A DNA stretch of 64,000 bases from Pseudomonas bijieensis (GCF_013347965.1 NZ_CP048810.1:6261501-6325500); one strand, 5' to 3'; shown: positions 26,978 to 36,643, numbered from the stretch's first letter. Notes: generated by a model from the sequence alone, not told the origin. Program-made: numbers and translations.

Positions 26978-28657
26978 ATGCGCCTGAGCCTGAAGGCTAA
27001 AGTCCTGTCCCTTGCGATACTGCCGGTATTGCTGTCCGCCGTGATCATCAGCCTGACCACGGCTTTCATCTTGAAGGAACAAGCTGGCAAAGAAGTCCAG
27101 CAGACTCGCGAACGCCTGCTCAGCGAGGCCAAGGCCACGCTGCAGAACTACGTGGCGGTGGGCCTTACCGCCATCAAGCCGCTGTACGATGCCGCAGCTG
27201 CGGGCGATAACGAGACACGCGCCCAGGCGATCAAGCTGCTGTCGAATATCAGTTACGGCAAGGACGGTTATTTCTTCGGCTACGACTCCGAGACCATTCG
27301 TCTGTTCAAGGCCAACAGCCCCGATGGCGTGGGCAAGAGTTTCAAGGACAACCGCGACCCGAACGGTGTCTACGTCAACCGTGACCTGGTGAAAGTCGCC
27401 AAGGACGGGACGCATTATCTGGAATACAGCTCGCCGCTGCCCGGTAGCAAGGACCTGGTGCCCAAGCTCGGCTACACCGAATACCTGCCCAAGTGGGACC
27501 TGGCGGTCGGTAGCTCGGTCAACCTGGACGGCATCGAAGCCCAGGTGGCGCTGGTGGAAGCCAAGGTCCACGATCGCCTGCAAGGCGTGATCTTGAGCAT
27601 CGTCGGGATCGCCGCGGTGGTGTTGCTGGTGATTGCGGTGGTGGGCCTGGTGCTCGCCAATACGATCCTGCGTCCCCTGCACCTGATGAAAGACAACCTC
27701 GACGACATCGCCGCGGGTGAGGGCGACCTGACCCGTCGTCTGGCCATCACCAGCCAGGACGAACTCGGTCAGTTGGCCGGTTCGTTCAACCGCTTCGTCG
27801 ACAAGATCCACGGCCTGGTGCGGCAGATCACCGACATGACCTCGCAACTGACCGGCCTGGTGACGCAAGTCTCCGAACAGGCCCAGCGCTCCGAGCAGGC
27901 CATGGAGCGCCAGCGCCACGAAACCGATCAGGTCGCCACGGCGATCAACGAGATGTCCTCGGCTGCCCAGGAAGTCGCCCGCAGTGCCCAGGGCGCCGCT
28001 GTCGCGGCCCAGCAGACCGACGAGGAAGGGCAGTCGGCCAAGCGCGTGGTGGCTGGCAGCATCCAGCAGATTCATGCGTTGGTGAACGATATTCGTAGCA
28101 GCGGCGTGTCCCTGGACAGCTTGCAGCAGGACGTGGCCTCGATTGTCAGTGTGCTCGGGGTGATTCGTTCGATCGCCGAGCAGACCAACCTGCTGGCCCT
28201 CAACGCCGCCATCGAGGCCGCGCGTGCCGGGGAAGCGGGGCGTGGCTTCGCCGTGGTGGCCGATGAAGTACGGGCCCTGGCCAGCCGGACCCAGCAGAGC
28301 ACTCAGGAAATCCAGGGCATGATCGACCGCCTGCAATCAGGCACCCATGCGGCGGTGGAAGCGATGCGCCGTTCCAGTGAGGCCGGCGATGGCACTTCGG
28401 AACGGGCCAACGAGGCGGGTGCTTCCCTGGACACCATGGCGCAGTTGATCGGCACCATCAATTCGATGAACGCCCAGATCGCCAGCGCTGCCGAGGAACA
28501 GACCGCAGTGGCCGAAGAAATCAACCGCAGCGTGCATCAGATCGCTGTGGCGGTGGACAGTGTCGCCGACGAAACCCAACTCGGCGCCCAGACTTCCCGC
28601 AGCCTGGCCGACCTGGGCCAGCGCCTGGGCCAACTGGTGGGGCAGTTCCGGATCTGA
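26978..28657 (+). CDS. Methyl-accepting chemotaxis protein with sCache domain
   Basis: 559 residues: membrane helix (about 10-32), periplasmic single-Cache domain (about 40-190; NISYGKDGYFFGYDS, KLGYTEYLPKWDLAVGSSV), second helix (about 205-228), HAMP (RPLHLMKDNLDDIAAGEGDL), and a signalling domain with the conserved hairpin tip EQTNLLALNAAIEAARAGE and then GRGFAVVADEVRALA. It detects a small external ligand and controls CheA. Position after the antiporter-like gene is that of P. aeruginosa CtpM (a malate receptor) as I remember it, so an organic acid is a reasonable guess. ATG 26978; the extension upstream is REP sequence. Confidence 0.92.
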   Translation: MRLSLKAKVLSLAILPVLLSAVIISLTTAFILKEQAGKEVQQTRERLLSEAKATLQNYVAVGLTAIKPLYDAAAAGDNETRAQAIKLLSNISYGKDGYFFGYDSETIRLFKANSPDGVGKSFKDNRDPNGVYVNRDLVKVAKDGTHYLEYSSPLPGSKDLVPKLGYTEYLPKWDLAVGSSVNLDGIEAQVALVEAKVHDRLQGVILSIVGIAAVVLLVIAVVGLVLANTILRPLHLMKDNLDDIAAGEGDLTRRLAITSQDELGQLAGSFNRFVDKIHGLVRQITDMTSQLTGLVTQVSEQAQRSEQAMERQRHETDQVATAINEMSSAAQEVARSAQGAAVAAQQTDEEGQSAKRVVAGSIQQIHALVNDIRSSGVSLDSLQQDVASIVSVLGVIRSIAEQTNLLALNAAIEAARAGEAGRGFAVVADEVRALASRTQQSTQEIQGMIDRLQSGTHAAVEAMRRSSEAGDGTSERANEAGASLDTMAQLIGTINSMNAQIASAAEEQTAVAEEINRSVHQIAVAVDSVADETQLGAQTSRSLADLGQRLGQLVGQFRI

Positions 28658-28674
28658 TCCCGTCGCAGCAGGAG

Positions 28675-28767
28675 CTGCCGAAGGCTGCGATCTTTCGCTC
28701 TCGATCCAGATGTTTTCGCCTGGGCTACCAGGCCTTATCGGAAGCGGAGGATCGCAGCCTTCGGCAG
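28675..28767. repeat. REPIN of a third family (CTGCCGAAGGCTGCGATC)
   Basis: Two 18-bp perfect inverted arms, CTGCCGAAGGCTGCGATC (28675-28692) and its complement (28750-28767). Unrelated in sequence to the other REP families here and seen only once in the window, directly after the chemoreceptor stop. Confidence 0.85.
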
Positions 28768-28801
28768 TTTCTGCCGGGCACGGCAGGCCATCCCCAACCC
28801 T

Positions 28802-28940
28802 GTGGGAGCGAGCTTGCTCGCGATGACAATTTCCAGCCGAGCGCAGTTGTGGCGAGGGAGCTTGCTCCCGCTGGGTTGCGAAGCAGCCCCAAACGCTTGG
28901 GACCGCTGCGCGCTCCAGCGGGAGCAAGCTCCCTCGCCAC
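28802..28940. repeat. Single GTGGGAGCGAG REP followed by a GTGGCGAGGGAG REPIN
   Basis: One unpaired first-family copy (28802-28827), then a complete second-family REPIN (28849-28940). With the third-family REPIN just before them, all three repeat families lie within 270 bp between two convergent genes. Confidence 0.88.
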
Positions 28941-28949
28941 GAATGGATT

Positions 28950-30282
28950 TCAGGCGGGCGCTCCCTGCACATCGCGCATCAACAACCCAAACCGCAAATC
29001 CACCGCATCCGGAATCGGCACGTACACCACATGCCCATCCCCCGGCGCCACCTCGATGCTCTGGCCTTTGACGTCCTGCAACTGATGCAGGTCGAAGTGG
29101 AAGTTGCCCTTGGGGGGTCATCAGTTCCATGTGGTCGCCCAGGCCAAAACGGTTTTTCACCCGTACTTCGGCCAGGCGTTCGCGACGTTCGCCGGTCAGT
29201 TCGCCGACGAACTGCTGGCGCTCCGACACCGAGCTGCCGTTCTGGTAGTTCTGGTACTCGTCGTGCACGTGGCGTCGTAGAAAACCTTCGGTGTAGCCGC
29301 GCTGGGCCAGGGACTCCAGGTCGGTCATCAGGCTGCGATCGAATTCCCGGCCGGCCACCGCGTCATCGATGGCCCGGCGATAGACCTGGGTGGTGCGCGC
29401 GCAATAAAAGTGCGATTTGGTCCGGCCTTCGATCTTCAACGAATGCACGCCCATGCGCGCCAGCCGCTCCACGTGCTGCACCGCTCGCAGATCCTTGGCA
29501 TTCATGATGTAGGTGCCATGCTCGTCCTCGAAGGCCGGCATGGCGTCTTCCGGGCGGTTGGCTTCCTGGAGCAAAAACACCTGGTCGGTGGGCGCGCCGA
29601 GGCCCAGGGTCGGTTCCGGCTGATAGGTTTGCACGATGTCGCCCACGACGTTTTCCACCGCTGGTTGCGCCGAATATTTCCAGCGACAGGCATTGGTGCA
29701 ACTGCCCTGGTTGGCATCGCGCTTGTTCAAGTAGCCGGACAGCAGGCAGCGCCCGGAATAAGCCATGCACAACGCGCCATGGACGAACACTTCCAGTTCC
29801 ATGGCCGGCACCTGCTCGTGGATCTCGGCGATTTCCTCAAGGGACAGTTCCCGGGACAGGATGATCCGGCTCAAGCCCTGCTGTTGCCAGAACTCGACGC
29901 TCGCCCAGTTCACGGTATTGGCCTGCACCGACAGGTGGATCGGCATCTGCGGGAAGTGTCGGCGCATCAGCATGATCAGCCCCGGGTCGGACATGATCAG
30001 CGCGTCCGGCGCCATGGCGATCACCGGCTCCAGATCCTTGAGGAAGGTCCGCAGCTTGGCGTTGTGCGGGGCAATGTTCACCACCACGTAGAAGCGCTTG
30101 CCCATGGCTTGGGCCTCGGCAATACCCAAGGCCAGGTTCGCGTGGTCGAATTCGTTGTTGCGCACCCGCAGGCTATAGCGCGGCTGACCGGCGTACACCG
30201 CATCGGCACCGTAGGCGAAGGCGTAGCGCATGTTTTTCAGGGTGCCGGCGGGAGCGAGCAGTTCGGGGGCGGCGAGGGTCAT
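28950..30282 (-). pseudogene. trhP: U32 family tRNA hydroxylation protein TrhP (YegQ), frameshifted at G6
   Basis: Read across one frameshift, 443 residues of the peptidase-U32-like family that includes E. coli TrhP/YegQ, which helps make 5-hydroxyuridine at the tRNA wobble position. Blocks seen: ELLAPAGTLKNMRYAFAYGA, HLSVQANTVNWASVEFW, ELEVFVHGALCMAYSGRC and the cysteine cluster NQGSCTNACRWKY, which fits an iron-sulfur site. The frame is lost near the C-terminus in a run of six G on the plus strand (29112-29117); five would read MELMTPKGNFHFDLHQ and continue to a stop at 28950. As given, the protein runs on into REP sequence. All conserved residues precede the break. Confidence 0.85.
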
Positions 30283-30429
30283 GGTGGCGTCAGGTCGCAA
30301 AAAGCGGCGAGGGTACGCCACGGTCGGCCCGGCGGTATTGATTTGGATCAATGCCGGGTGCAAACGCGAAGGCACTCCGGCGAGTCCTGGATGACTAATG
30401 TTTATCCCGCCTTTGGACATGGAAAGCTG

Positions 30430-31491
30430 ATGAATCGAAAGATGCTGCAAAACAAAGCCCAGATGCTGCTCCTGGTGCTGGTCACGGTCGCCTTCATCTG
30501 GATCCTGCTGCCATTTTACGGCGCGGTGTTCTGGGCGGTGATCCTGGGCATCGTCTTTGCCCCGATGCAGCGCCGCCTGCAGTTGAGGTTCGGCTGGCAC
30601 CGCAATGTCACCTCGTTGTTCACGTTGAGCATCTGTGTGGTCAGCGCGATCCTGCCGGTGATCATCATCAGTACGTTATTGGTCCAGGAGGGCGCGGCGC
30701 TGTACAAGAGCCTGGAGAGCGGAGAGCTGGACATTGCCGATTACCTGGCCCGCTTCAAGGATGCCTTGCCGCCGTACTTCCAGCACCTGCTGGACCGCTT
30801 CGGCCTGGGCAACCTGAATGGCTTGCGCGACAAGATCGTCAAGAGTGCGATGCAGGGCAGCGAGTTCTTCGCCACCCAGGCCTTCAGTTTCGGCCAGGGC
30901 ACGTTCCAGTTCCTGGTCAGCTTCTTCGTGATGATCTATCTGCTGTTCTTCTTTCTGCGCGACGGTCCGGAATTGGTGCGCAAAGTGCGCACGGCTGTTC
31001 CATTGGGGGAACATCAAAAACGCCGCCTGCAGTTGAAATTCAATCGGGTGGTGCGGGCCACGGTGAAAGGCAATCTGCTGGTCGCCATCAGCCAAGGTGC
31101 GCTGGGTGGGCTGATCTTCTGGATCCTGGGAATCCCGACGGTATTGCCGTGGGCGGTACTGATGGCGTTCCTGTCACTGTTGCCAGCCGTGGGGGCGGGC
31201 ATTGTCTGGGCGCCGGTTGCGGTGTATTTCCTGCTTTCCGGGGCGATCTGGCAGGGTGTGGTGCTGACGCTGTTCGGGGTATTCGTGATCGGTCTGGTGG
31301 ACAACTTCCTGCGTCCGATCCTGGTGGGCAAGGACACCAAGATGCCCGACTACATGGTGCTGGTCTCGACACTGGGCGGGCTGGCGGTGTTCGGGCTGAA
31401 CGGTTTCGTGATCGGACCACTGATCGCCGCGCTGTTCATGTCGTGCTGGGCGTTGTTCGTCGAAAGCACGCCGCGTGTACAGTTGCCCTAG
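30430..31491 (+). CDS. AI-2E/PerM family transporter
   Basis: 353-residue polytopic membrane protein of the AI-2E (PerM/YdiK/YhhT-type) family. Two N-terminal helices, a soluble mid-section (about 85-155), then FFVMIYLLFFFLRDGPELVR, AISQGALGGLIFWILGIPT, and the end FLRPILVGKDTKMPDYMVLV with GLNGFVIGPLIAALFM. Members export small molecules or exchange ions; autoinducer-2 transport has been shown for few. ATG 30430 with GGAAAG upstream. Its stop overlaps by three bases the stop of the convergent small gene. Confidence 0.88.
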   Translation: MNRKMLQNKAQMLLLVLVTVAFIWILLPFYGAVFWAVILGIVFAPMQRRLQLRFGWHRNVTSLFTLSICVVSAILPVIIISTLLVQEGAALYKSLESGELDIADYLARFKDALPPYFQHLLDRFGLGNLNGLRDKIVKSAMQGSEFFATQAFSFGQGTFQFLVSFFVMIYLLFFFLRDGPELVRKVRTAVPLGEHQKRRLQLKFNRVVRATVKGNLLVAISQGALGGLIFWILGIPTVLPWAVLMAFLSLLPAVGAGIVWAPVAVYFLLSGAIWQGVVLTLFGVFVIGLVDNFLRPILVGKDTKMPDYMVLVSTLGGLAVFGLNGFVIGPLIAALFMSCWALFVESTPRVQLP

Positions 31492-31670
31492 GCGCTCAAC
31501 AGGTAGGGGCCGATGCGTTGCGACAATGCCTGGGCGGCAGGCAGTGAAGTCAGCGGGCCGCTGATGGTCACGCCGTCTTGCACCAGATACCAGCAGGCCA
31601 GCAACCCGAGCTCCCGGAGTGGGGCGGGAACGGCGCTGCCAATGACAGACATGATTTGAACCTTGGGCAT
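31488..31670 (-). CDS. Small conserved-looking protein, 60 aa
   Basis: Unrecognised. A strong GGAGG ribosome site lies seven bases before ATG 31670, which supports a real gene despite its size. The sequence is MPKVQIMSVI, a short hydrophobic stretch LRELGLLACWYLVQDGVTI, and an Ala/Leu-rich end; no signal peptide, no cysteine motif. It could be a small soluble or peripheral membrane protein. It converges with the AI-2E gene, their stop codons overlapping. Confidence 0.6.
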   Translation of the reverse strand: MPKVQIMSVIGSAVPAPLRELGLLACWYLVQDGVTISGPLTSLPAAQALSQRIGPYLLSA

Positions 31671-31759
31671 GGGAAACCTCCATCAAACGATGGGGTTACC
31701 TTACGACTCAGAAGGAAGGACGAAAAATCAACCGGCTCAATAGTAGGAATCGATGCCGC

Positions 31760-31954
31760 TCAATCGACGACCAGATCGAGCATGTGCACCACTTCCTGCT
31801 CGTTGAGCAGGCCCTTGCGAACCAGGTTTTCCGCCAGCAGCGAAAGGAACTTGGCGCTGCGGTGGCCTTCCAGTTGCTTGAGTTCGGTCAGCACGTTGTA
31901 CACCTTGCTGGAGGTGCACAAGCCGACAATGCGATGGGGATTTTGCGTGGGCAT
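31760..31954 (-). CDS. Small conserved-looking protein, 64 aa
   Basis: Unrecognised. A good ribosome site (AAGGACGAAGG) precedes ATG 31954. The 64 residues look like a small helical, charged soluble protein (VYNVLTELKQLEGHRSAKFL, LVRKGLLNEQEVVHMLDLVV) without a signal peptide. Such helical proteins may be regulators or adaptors, but there is no direct evidence. A longer in-frame start at 32209 would cross the tRNA and its terminator and is rejected. The 90 bp between this and the previous small gene hold no clear promoter. Confidence 0.6.
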   Translation of the reverse strand: MPTQNPHRIVGLCTSSKVYNVLTELKQLEGHRSAKFLSLLAENLVRKGLLNEQEVVHMLDLVVD

Positions 31955-32152
31955 ACCTTCGTCCTTGTTTTTATGAAGCTGTTGTTGGCGGACAATGCCA
32001 GTTTGCGGCCCTGTCATGACGCTCACGTGACAGCTTGAGTTGTTGGAAAAAGAAGCAGGATCCGGACCATAATGCCTTTTTGGCGCCGGATTATTGTTCC
32101 GGCAGCGACCTCGGGCAGGCTCATACGACCATCTGGTCTGTTTTTCACCCAC

Positions 32153-32186
32153 AAAAAAGGCCCTGGATCTTTCGATCCAGGGGCTT
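32153..32186 (-). terminator. Rho-independent terminator of tRNA-Asn
   Basis: CCCTGGATC (32161-32169) pairs with GATCCAGGG (32174-32182) around a TTTC loop. On the minus strand the hairpin is followed by a T6 run, 15 bp after the tRNA end; a T5 run on the other side could make it bidirectional. Confidence 0.85.
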
Positions 32187-32200
32187 TTTCTGTTGCTGTC

Positions 32201-32276
<76 letters not shown>

Positions 32277-32510
32277 ATGGCGCGTATGTTACTGATTGGA
32301 AAAGAGAAGTCAAGCGTCTATTGCCGGGCGGCGCATTCCTGGGGCCCATTGGCGGTCAATCAACAATTGCGGTTACCGCAATGGCGGGAGAGGGCTACCA
32401 TGCTTGCCCGGAAGTGGCAGGACGCGCTGCCGGCCATTCGCCGACATTGAGGTACGCGCCATGAACCATCTGTTACCGCTCCACACAGCCAGCTGCGCCG
32501 AGGTGTCGTT

Positions 32511-32739
32511 ATGAGTACCGCGCAGATCAGCTTGCCCAAAGGGGGTGGGACCGCACGCCGAGAAACTCTACGACGCCATCACCCAGGCCAGCACCGCCGA
32601 GGAACTGAACCGCGCTGGCGGCAAGGCCGAAGGTTTTGTCCTGGGGCTGGAAAGCACCAAAGCGATCAAGAGCCAGGTGGCCGAGTCGTTGTATGTCATC
32701 TATGACGATGCGGCGAGCCAGCGGGCGACGGAGCTTTAG
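32511..32739 (+). pseudogene. Small protein of about 75 aa, frameshifted at G5
   Basis: Unrecognised family. From ATG 32511 the frame reads MSTAQISLPKG and is then lost in a run of five G at 32541-32545; with four G it continues VGPHAEKLYDAITQASTAEE and on to LYVIYDDAASQRATEL, ending at 32739. The combined protein is short, acidic, mostly helical and has no signal peptide or membrane segment. Codon use after the shift is like that of real Pseudomonas genes, so the product probably exists in the organism. A GGTGTCG-type upstream sequence gives only a weak ribosome site. Confidence 0.6.
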
Positions 32740-32783
32740 CCTCGCCGAAAGTGTCGTGCCTGGTGCTTTGTGGCCTTGCTTTT

Positions 32784-32924
32784 GTGGCGAGGGAGCTTGC
32801 TCCCGCTGGGCTGCGAAGCAGCCCCAAAAAATGCTGGGCTAATCAACCTGAAGTACCGAGGTGGCTGGCTTTAGGGCTGCTGCGCAGCCCAGCGGGAGCA
32901 AGCTCCCTCGCCACAGGTTCAGGG
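32784..32924. repeat. REPIN, GTGGCGAGGGAG family
   Basis: Two complete inverted second-family copies, with GGGCTGCGAAGCAGCCC inner arms, between the small frameshifted gene and the aminotransferase terminator. Confidence 0.9.
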
Positions 32925-32950
32925 TGCACCTGTTCTTGCGGGGACACTTC

Positions 32951-32990
32951 AAAAAAAACGGGAAACGGGAAGCCTTGGCTTCCCGTTTTT
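32951..32990 (-). terminator. Terminator of the aminotransferase gene
   Basis: ACGGGAAGCC (32965-32974) pairs with GGCTTCCCGT (32977-32986). On the minus strand the hairpin is followed, after a repeated CCCGTTT, by a T8 run, 15 bp after the stop of the gene ending at 33005. Confidence 0.8.
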
Positions 32991-33004
32991 CATGTCGCTG
33001 GGCT

Positions 33005-34201
33005 TCAGATCACCTGAACGATGGCCTTGGTCACCGCATCGATGTTGTTCTGGTTCAACGCAGCCACGCAGATGCGCCCGGTGTCCAGGGCATAGATGCC
33101 GAACTCGTTGCGCAGGCGCGTCACTTGTTCAACGGTCAGGCCGGAGTAGGAGAACATCCCGCTCTGGCGTGCGACGAAACTGAAGTCGTGCTGCGGGGCG
33201 GCCTTGGCCAGCATGTCGACCATCTGGTTGCGCATGCCGCGAATCCGCAGGCGCATTTCGGCCAGTTCGGCTTCCCACTGCGCGCGCAGCTCCGGGCTGT
33301 TGAGTACGGCGGCGACGATGCTGGCGCCGTGGGTTGGCGGGTTGGAGTAGTTGGTGCGGATCACGCGCTTGACCTGGGACAGCACGCGAGCACTTTCTTC
33401 TTTTGATTCGCTGACGATCGACAATGCGCCGACGCGCTCGCCGTACAGCGAGAACGACTTGGAGAACGAGCTGGAGGCGAAGAAGGTCAGGCCCGATTCG
33501 GCGAACAGGCGCACGGCCGCTGCGTCTTCGTCGATGCCGTCGCCAAAGCCCTGGTAGGCCATGTCCAGGAACGGTACGTGATTCTTGGCCTTGACCACGG
33601 CCAGTACGTCTTTCCAGTCTTGCGGGCTCAGGTCCACGCCAGTCGGGTTGTGGCAGCAGGCGTGCAGCACAACGATCGAGCGGTCGGGCAGGGCGTTGAG
33701 GTCTTCCAGCAGACCGCTGCGGTTCACGTCGTGGGTGGCGGCGTCGTAGTAGCGATAGTTCTGCACCGGGAAGCCGGCGGTTTCGAACAGCGCGCGGTGG
33801 TTTTCCCAGCTTGGGTCGCTGATGGCGACGACGGCGTCAGGCAGCAGTTGCTTGAGGAAGTCGGCACCGATCTTCAGGGCGCCGGTTCCGCCCACGGCCT
33901 GGGTGGTGATGACGCGGCCGGAGGCGATCAGTGGCGAATCCTTGCCGAACAGCAAAGTCTGGACCGCCTGGTCGTAGGCGGCGATACCGTCGATCGGCAG
34001 GTAACCACGGGAAACGTGCTGAGCCACGCGAGCCGTCTCGGCTTCGACAACCGCGCGCAGGAGTGGAATGCGCCCCTCCTCGTTGCAGTAAACACCCACG
34101 CCCAGGTTGACCTTATTGGTACGGGTGTCGGCGTTGAAAGCTTCGTTGAGGCCCAGGATGGGGTCGCGGGGTGCCAATTCGACAGCGGAAAACAGGCTCA
34201 T
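33005..34201 (-). CDS. Aromatic amino acid aminotransferase (TyrB/PhhC/AspC family)
   Basis: 398 residues, the usual length of class I PLP aminotransferases that transfer amino groups between aspartate or aromatic amino acids and 2-oxoglutarate. Family blocks: NLGVGVYCNEEGRIPLLRAV, TTQAVGGTGALKIGADFL, HACCHNPTGVD, PFLDMAYQGF, and SSSFSKSFSLYGERVGAL with the PLP lysine (about 247), then FSYSGL near the end. ATG at 34201. Divergent from uvrB, whose start is 332 bp away. Which amino acid is preferred cannot be decided from sequence. Confidence 0.92.
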   Translation of the reverse strand: MSLFSAVELAPRDPILGLNEAFNADTRTNKVNLGVGVYCNEEGRIPLLRAVVEAETARVAQHVSRGYLPIDGIAAYDQAVQTLLFGKDSPLIASGRVITTQAVGGTGALKIGADFLKQLLPDAVVAISDPSWENHRALFETAGFPVQNYRYYDAATHDVNRSGLLEDLNALPDRSIVVLHACCHNPTGVDLSPQDWKDVLAVVKAKNHVPFLDMAYQGFGDGIDEDAAAVRLFAESGLTFFASSSFSKSFSLYGERVGALSIVSESKEESARVLSQVKRVIRTNYSNPPTHGASIVAAVLNSPELRAQWEAELAEMRLRIRGMRNQMVDMLAKAAPQHDFSFVARQSGMFSYSGLTVEQVTRLRNEFGIYALDTGRICVAALNQNNIDAVTKAIVQVI

Positions 34202-34487
34202 TATTGCGCGGCTCTGAATGGAGTGAGGGGGACGTGTCGCGCTCCAGCCGGATGCACTAGAGCGGTGCACAAACGGGGAGCTAGTATAGAGGCCATCACC
34301 CGGTACGGCGACAGGCGATTCGGCTTTTGCGGTAAGTATTTTCGATTTTTTTTGACCGTTAGTCCCTTCTCCGCGTCAAAGTCTGCAAGGCGTGTAGGAC
34401 GTTCGTCTTGAAAGCGAAGGCATTCACCTCCACATTGTGTGCATCCCAGCTTTTTCCTCGGACGGCATCAGTCGTTTCGGTCTTTCT

Positions 34488-34515
34488 CATTCCTGTCGGC
34501 TGGCCGACAGGAATG
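34488..34515. repeat. 28-bp perfect inverted repeat in the uvrB leader
   Basis: CATTCCTGTCGGC (34488-34500) and GCCGACAGGAATG (34503-34515) are exact complements with two bases between. It lies 17 bp before the uvrB ATG and 5 bp before its AGAGG ribosome site. It contains CTGT and ACAG, but 10 rather than 8 bases apart, so it is not a standard LexA box. Confidence 0.8.
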
Positions 34516-34532
34516 AACCCAGAGGTTATGTC

Positions 34533-36548
34533 ATGTCTGAATTCCAGCTAGTCACCCGATTCCAGCCCGCCGGCGACCAGCCGGAAGCCATTCGCCTGAT
34601 GGTCGAAGGCATCGAGGCCGGGCTGGCGCACCAGACGCTGCTCGGTGTGACCGGCTCGGGCAAGACCTTCAGCATTGCCAACGTGATTGCCCAGGTGCAG
34701 CGCCCAACCCTGGTACTGGCGCCGAACAAGACCCTGGCCGCGCAGCTATACGGTGAGTTCAAGGCGTTTTTTCCGAATAACGCCGTGGAGTACTTCGTTT
34801 CCTACTACGACTACTACCAGCCCGAGGCCTACGTGCCGTCGTCGGACACCTTCATCGAGAAGGATGCCTCGATCAACGACCACATCGAACAGATGCGCCT
34901 GTCGGCGACCAAGGCCTTGCTCGAGCGCAAGGACGCGATCATCGTCACCACGGTGTCGTGCATCTACGGTCTGGGCAGCCCGGAAACCTACCTGAAGATG
35001 GTGCTGCACGTGGACCGCGGCGACAAACTCGACCAGCGCGCCTTGCTCAGGCGCCTGGCGGACTTGCAATACACCCGCAACGACATGGATTTTGCCCGGG
35101 CGACGTTCCGGGTGCGCGGCGATGTGATCGACATCTACCCGGCGGAATCGGACCTCGAAGCGATCCGCATCGAGCTGTTCGACGATGAAGTGGAGAGCAT
35201 TTCCGCGTTCGACCCGCTGACCGGCGAAGTCATCCGCAAGCTGCCGCGTTTCACCTTCTACCCCAAGAGCCACTATGTAACGCCGCGGGAAACCCTGCTG
35301 GACGCCATCGAGGGGATCAAGGTCGAGCTGCAGGAGCGCCTGGAATACCTGCGGTCGAACAACAAGCTGGTAGAAGCCCAGCGTCTTGAGCAGCGGACCC
35401 GCTTTGACCTGGAGATGATCCTGGAGCTGGGCTACTGCAACGGTATCGAAAACTACTCGCGCTACCTGTCGGGTCGTCCGGCGGGCGCGCCACCGCCGAC
35501 CTTGTATGACTACCTGCCGGCCGATGCCTTGCTGGTGATCGACGAATCCCACGTCAGCGTGCCCCAGGTCGGCGCCATGTACAAAGGCGACCGTTCGCGC
35601 AAGGAAACCCTGGTGGAATACGGTTTCCGCCTGCCCTCGGCCCTGGACAACCGGCCGATGCGCTTCGACGAATGGGAAGGCGTGAGCCCGCAGACGATTT
35701 TTGTCTCGGCCACCCCCGGCAACTACGAGGCCGAGCACGCCGGTCGTGTGGTCGAGCAAGTGGTACGACCGACCGGGTTGGTGGACCCGCAAGTCGAGGT
35801 GCGTCCGGCGTTGACCCAGGTCGACGACCTGCTCTCGGAAATCACCAAGCGTGTGGCGGTGGAGGAGCGGGTGCTGGTCACCACGCTGACCAAGCGCATG
35901 GCCGAAGACCTGACCGATTACCTGGCCGACCATGGCGTGCGGGTGCGCTACCTGCACTCGGACATCGATACGGTGGAGCGGGTCGAGATCATCCGCGACC
36001 TGCGCCTGGGCACTTTCGACGTGCTGGTGGGCATCAACCTGCTGCGCGAAGGCCTGGACATGCCGGAAGTGTCGTTGGTGGCGATTCTCGACGCTGACAA
36101 GGAAGGCTTCCTGCGTTCGGAGCGTTCGTTGATCCAGACCATCGGTCGCGCGGCGCGTAACCTCAACGGCCGGGCGATTCTGTATGCCGACCGCATCACC
36201 GGCTCCATGGAACGGGCCATCGGCGAGACCGAGCGCCGGCGCGACAAGCAGATCGCCTTCAACCTGGCCAATGGCATCACCCCCAAGGGCGTGTTCAAGG
36301 ACGTCGCCGACATCATGGAAGGCGCCACCGTGCCAGGCTCGCGCAGCAAAAAGCGCAAGGGCATGGCCAAGGCGGCCGAAGAGAGCGCCCGCTACGAGGC
36401 CGAACTGCGCTCACCGAGCGAAATCACCAAGCGGATCCGGCAGTTGGAAGAGAAGATGTACCAACTGGCCCGGGACCTGGAGTTCGAAGCCGCGGCGCAG
36501 TTGCGCGACGAGATTGGCAAGTTGCGCGAGCGGTTGCTGACTGTCTGA
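34533..36548 (+). CDS. uvrB: Excinuclease ABC subunit B
   Basis: 671-residue DNA repair helicase-like protein that, with UvrA, loads onto damaged DNA and recruits UvrC for nucleotide excision repair. Walker [11 protein letters not shown] near 39-46, beta-hairpin block [20 protein letters not shown] near 92-110, DEAD-like LLVIDESHV near 334, motif [11 protein letters not shown] near 540, and the C-terminal UvrB/UvrC-binding coiled coil ([19 protein letters not shown]) at about 630-665. ATG 34533 follows AGAGG at 34521. No intergenic partner; REPs follow the stop. Confidence 0.97.
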   Translation: MSEFQLVTRFQPAGDQPEAIRLMVEGIEAGLAHQTLLGVTGSGKTFSIANVIAQVQRPTLVLAPNKTLAAQLYGEFKAFFPNNAVEYFVSYYDYYQPEAYVPSSDTFIEKDASINDHIEQMRLSATKALLERKDAIIVTTVSCIYGLGSPETYLKMVLHVDRGDKLDQRALLRRLADLQYTRNDMDFARATFRVRGDVIDIYPAESDLEAIRIELFDDEVESISAFDPLTGEVIRKLPRFTFYPKSHYVTPRETLLDAIEGIKVELQERLEYLRSNNKLVEAQRLEQRTRFDLEMILELGYCNGIENYSRYLSGRPAGAPPPTLYDYLPADALLVIDESHVSVPQVGAMYKGDRSRKETLVEYGFRLPSALDNRPMRFDEWEGVSPQTIFVSATPGNYEAEHAGRVVEQVVRPTGLVDPQVEVRPALTQVDDLLSEITKRVAVEERVLVTTLTKRMAEDLTDYLADHGVRVRYLHSDIDTVERVEIIRDLRLGTFDVLVGINLLREGLDMPEVSLVAILDADKEGFLRSERSLIQTIGRAARNLNGRAILYADRITGSMERAIGETERRRDKQIAFNLANGITPKGVFKDVADIMEGATVPGSRSKKRKGMAKAAEESARYEAELRSPSEITKRIRQLEEKMYQLARDLEFEAAAQLRDEIGKLRERLLTV

Positions 36549-36572
36549 GGTTTGTAGTGGTTGTAATGGCCT

Positions 36573-36643
36573 CATCGCGAGCAGGCTCGCTCCCACATTT
36601 TGACCGAGTCGCGGTCCCTGTGGGAGCGAGCCTGCTCGCGATG
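36573..36643. repeat. Two REP copies, GTGGGAGCGAG family, tail to tail
   Basis: Reverse copy 36573-36597 and forward copy 36620-36643, 22 bp apart, between uvrB and gltX. Confidence 0.88.

Noticed and set aside
32461..32514. 17-codon open frame whose stop overlaps the start of the small gene at 32511
   Set aside because: Too short and without family or ribosome-site support to call a leader peptide; noted only because of the ATGA overlap.
34488..34515. LexA (SOS) box before uvrB
   Set aside because: CTGT and ACAG are present but 10 bases apart instead of 8, so the spacing does not fit the LexA consensus.
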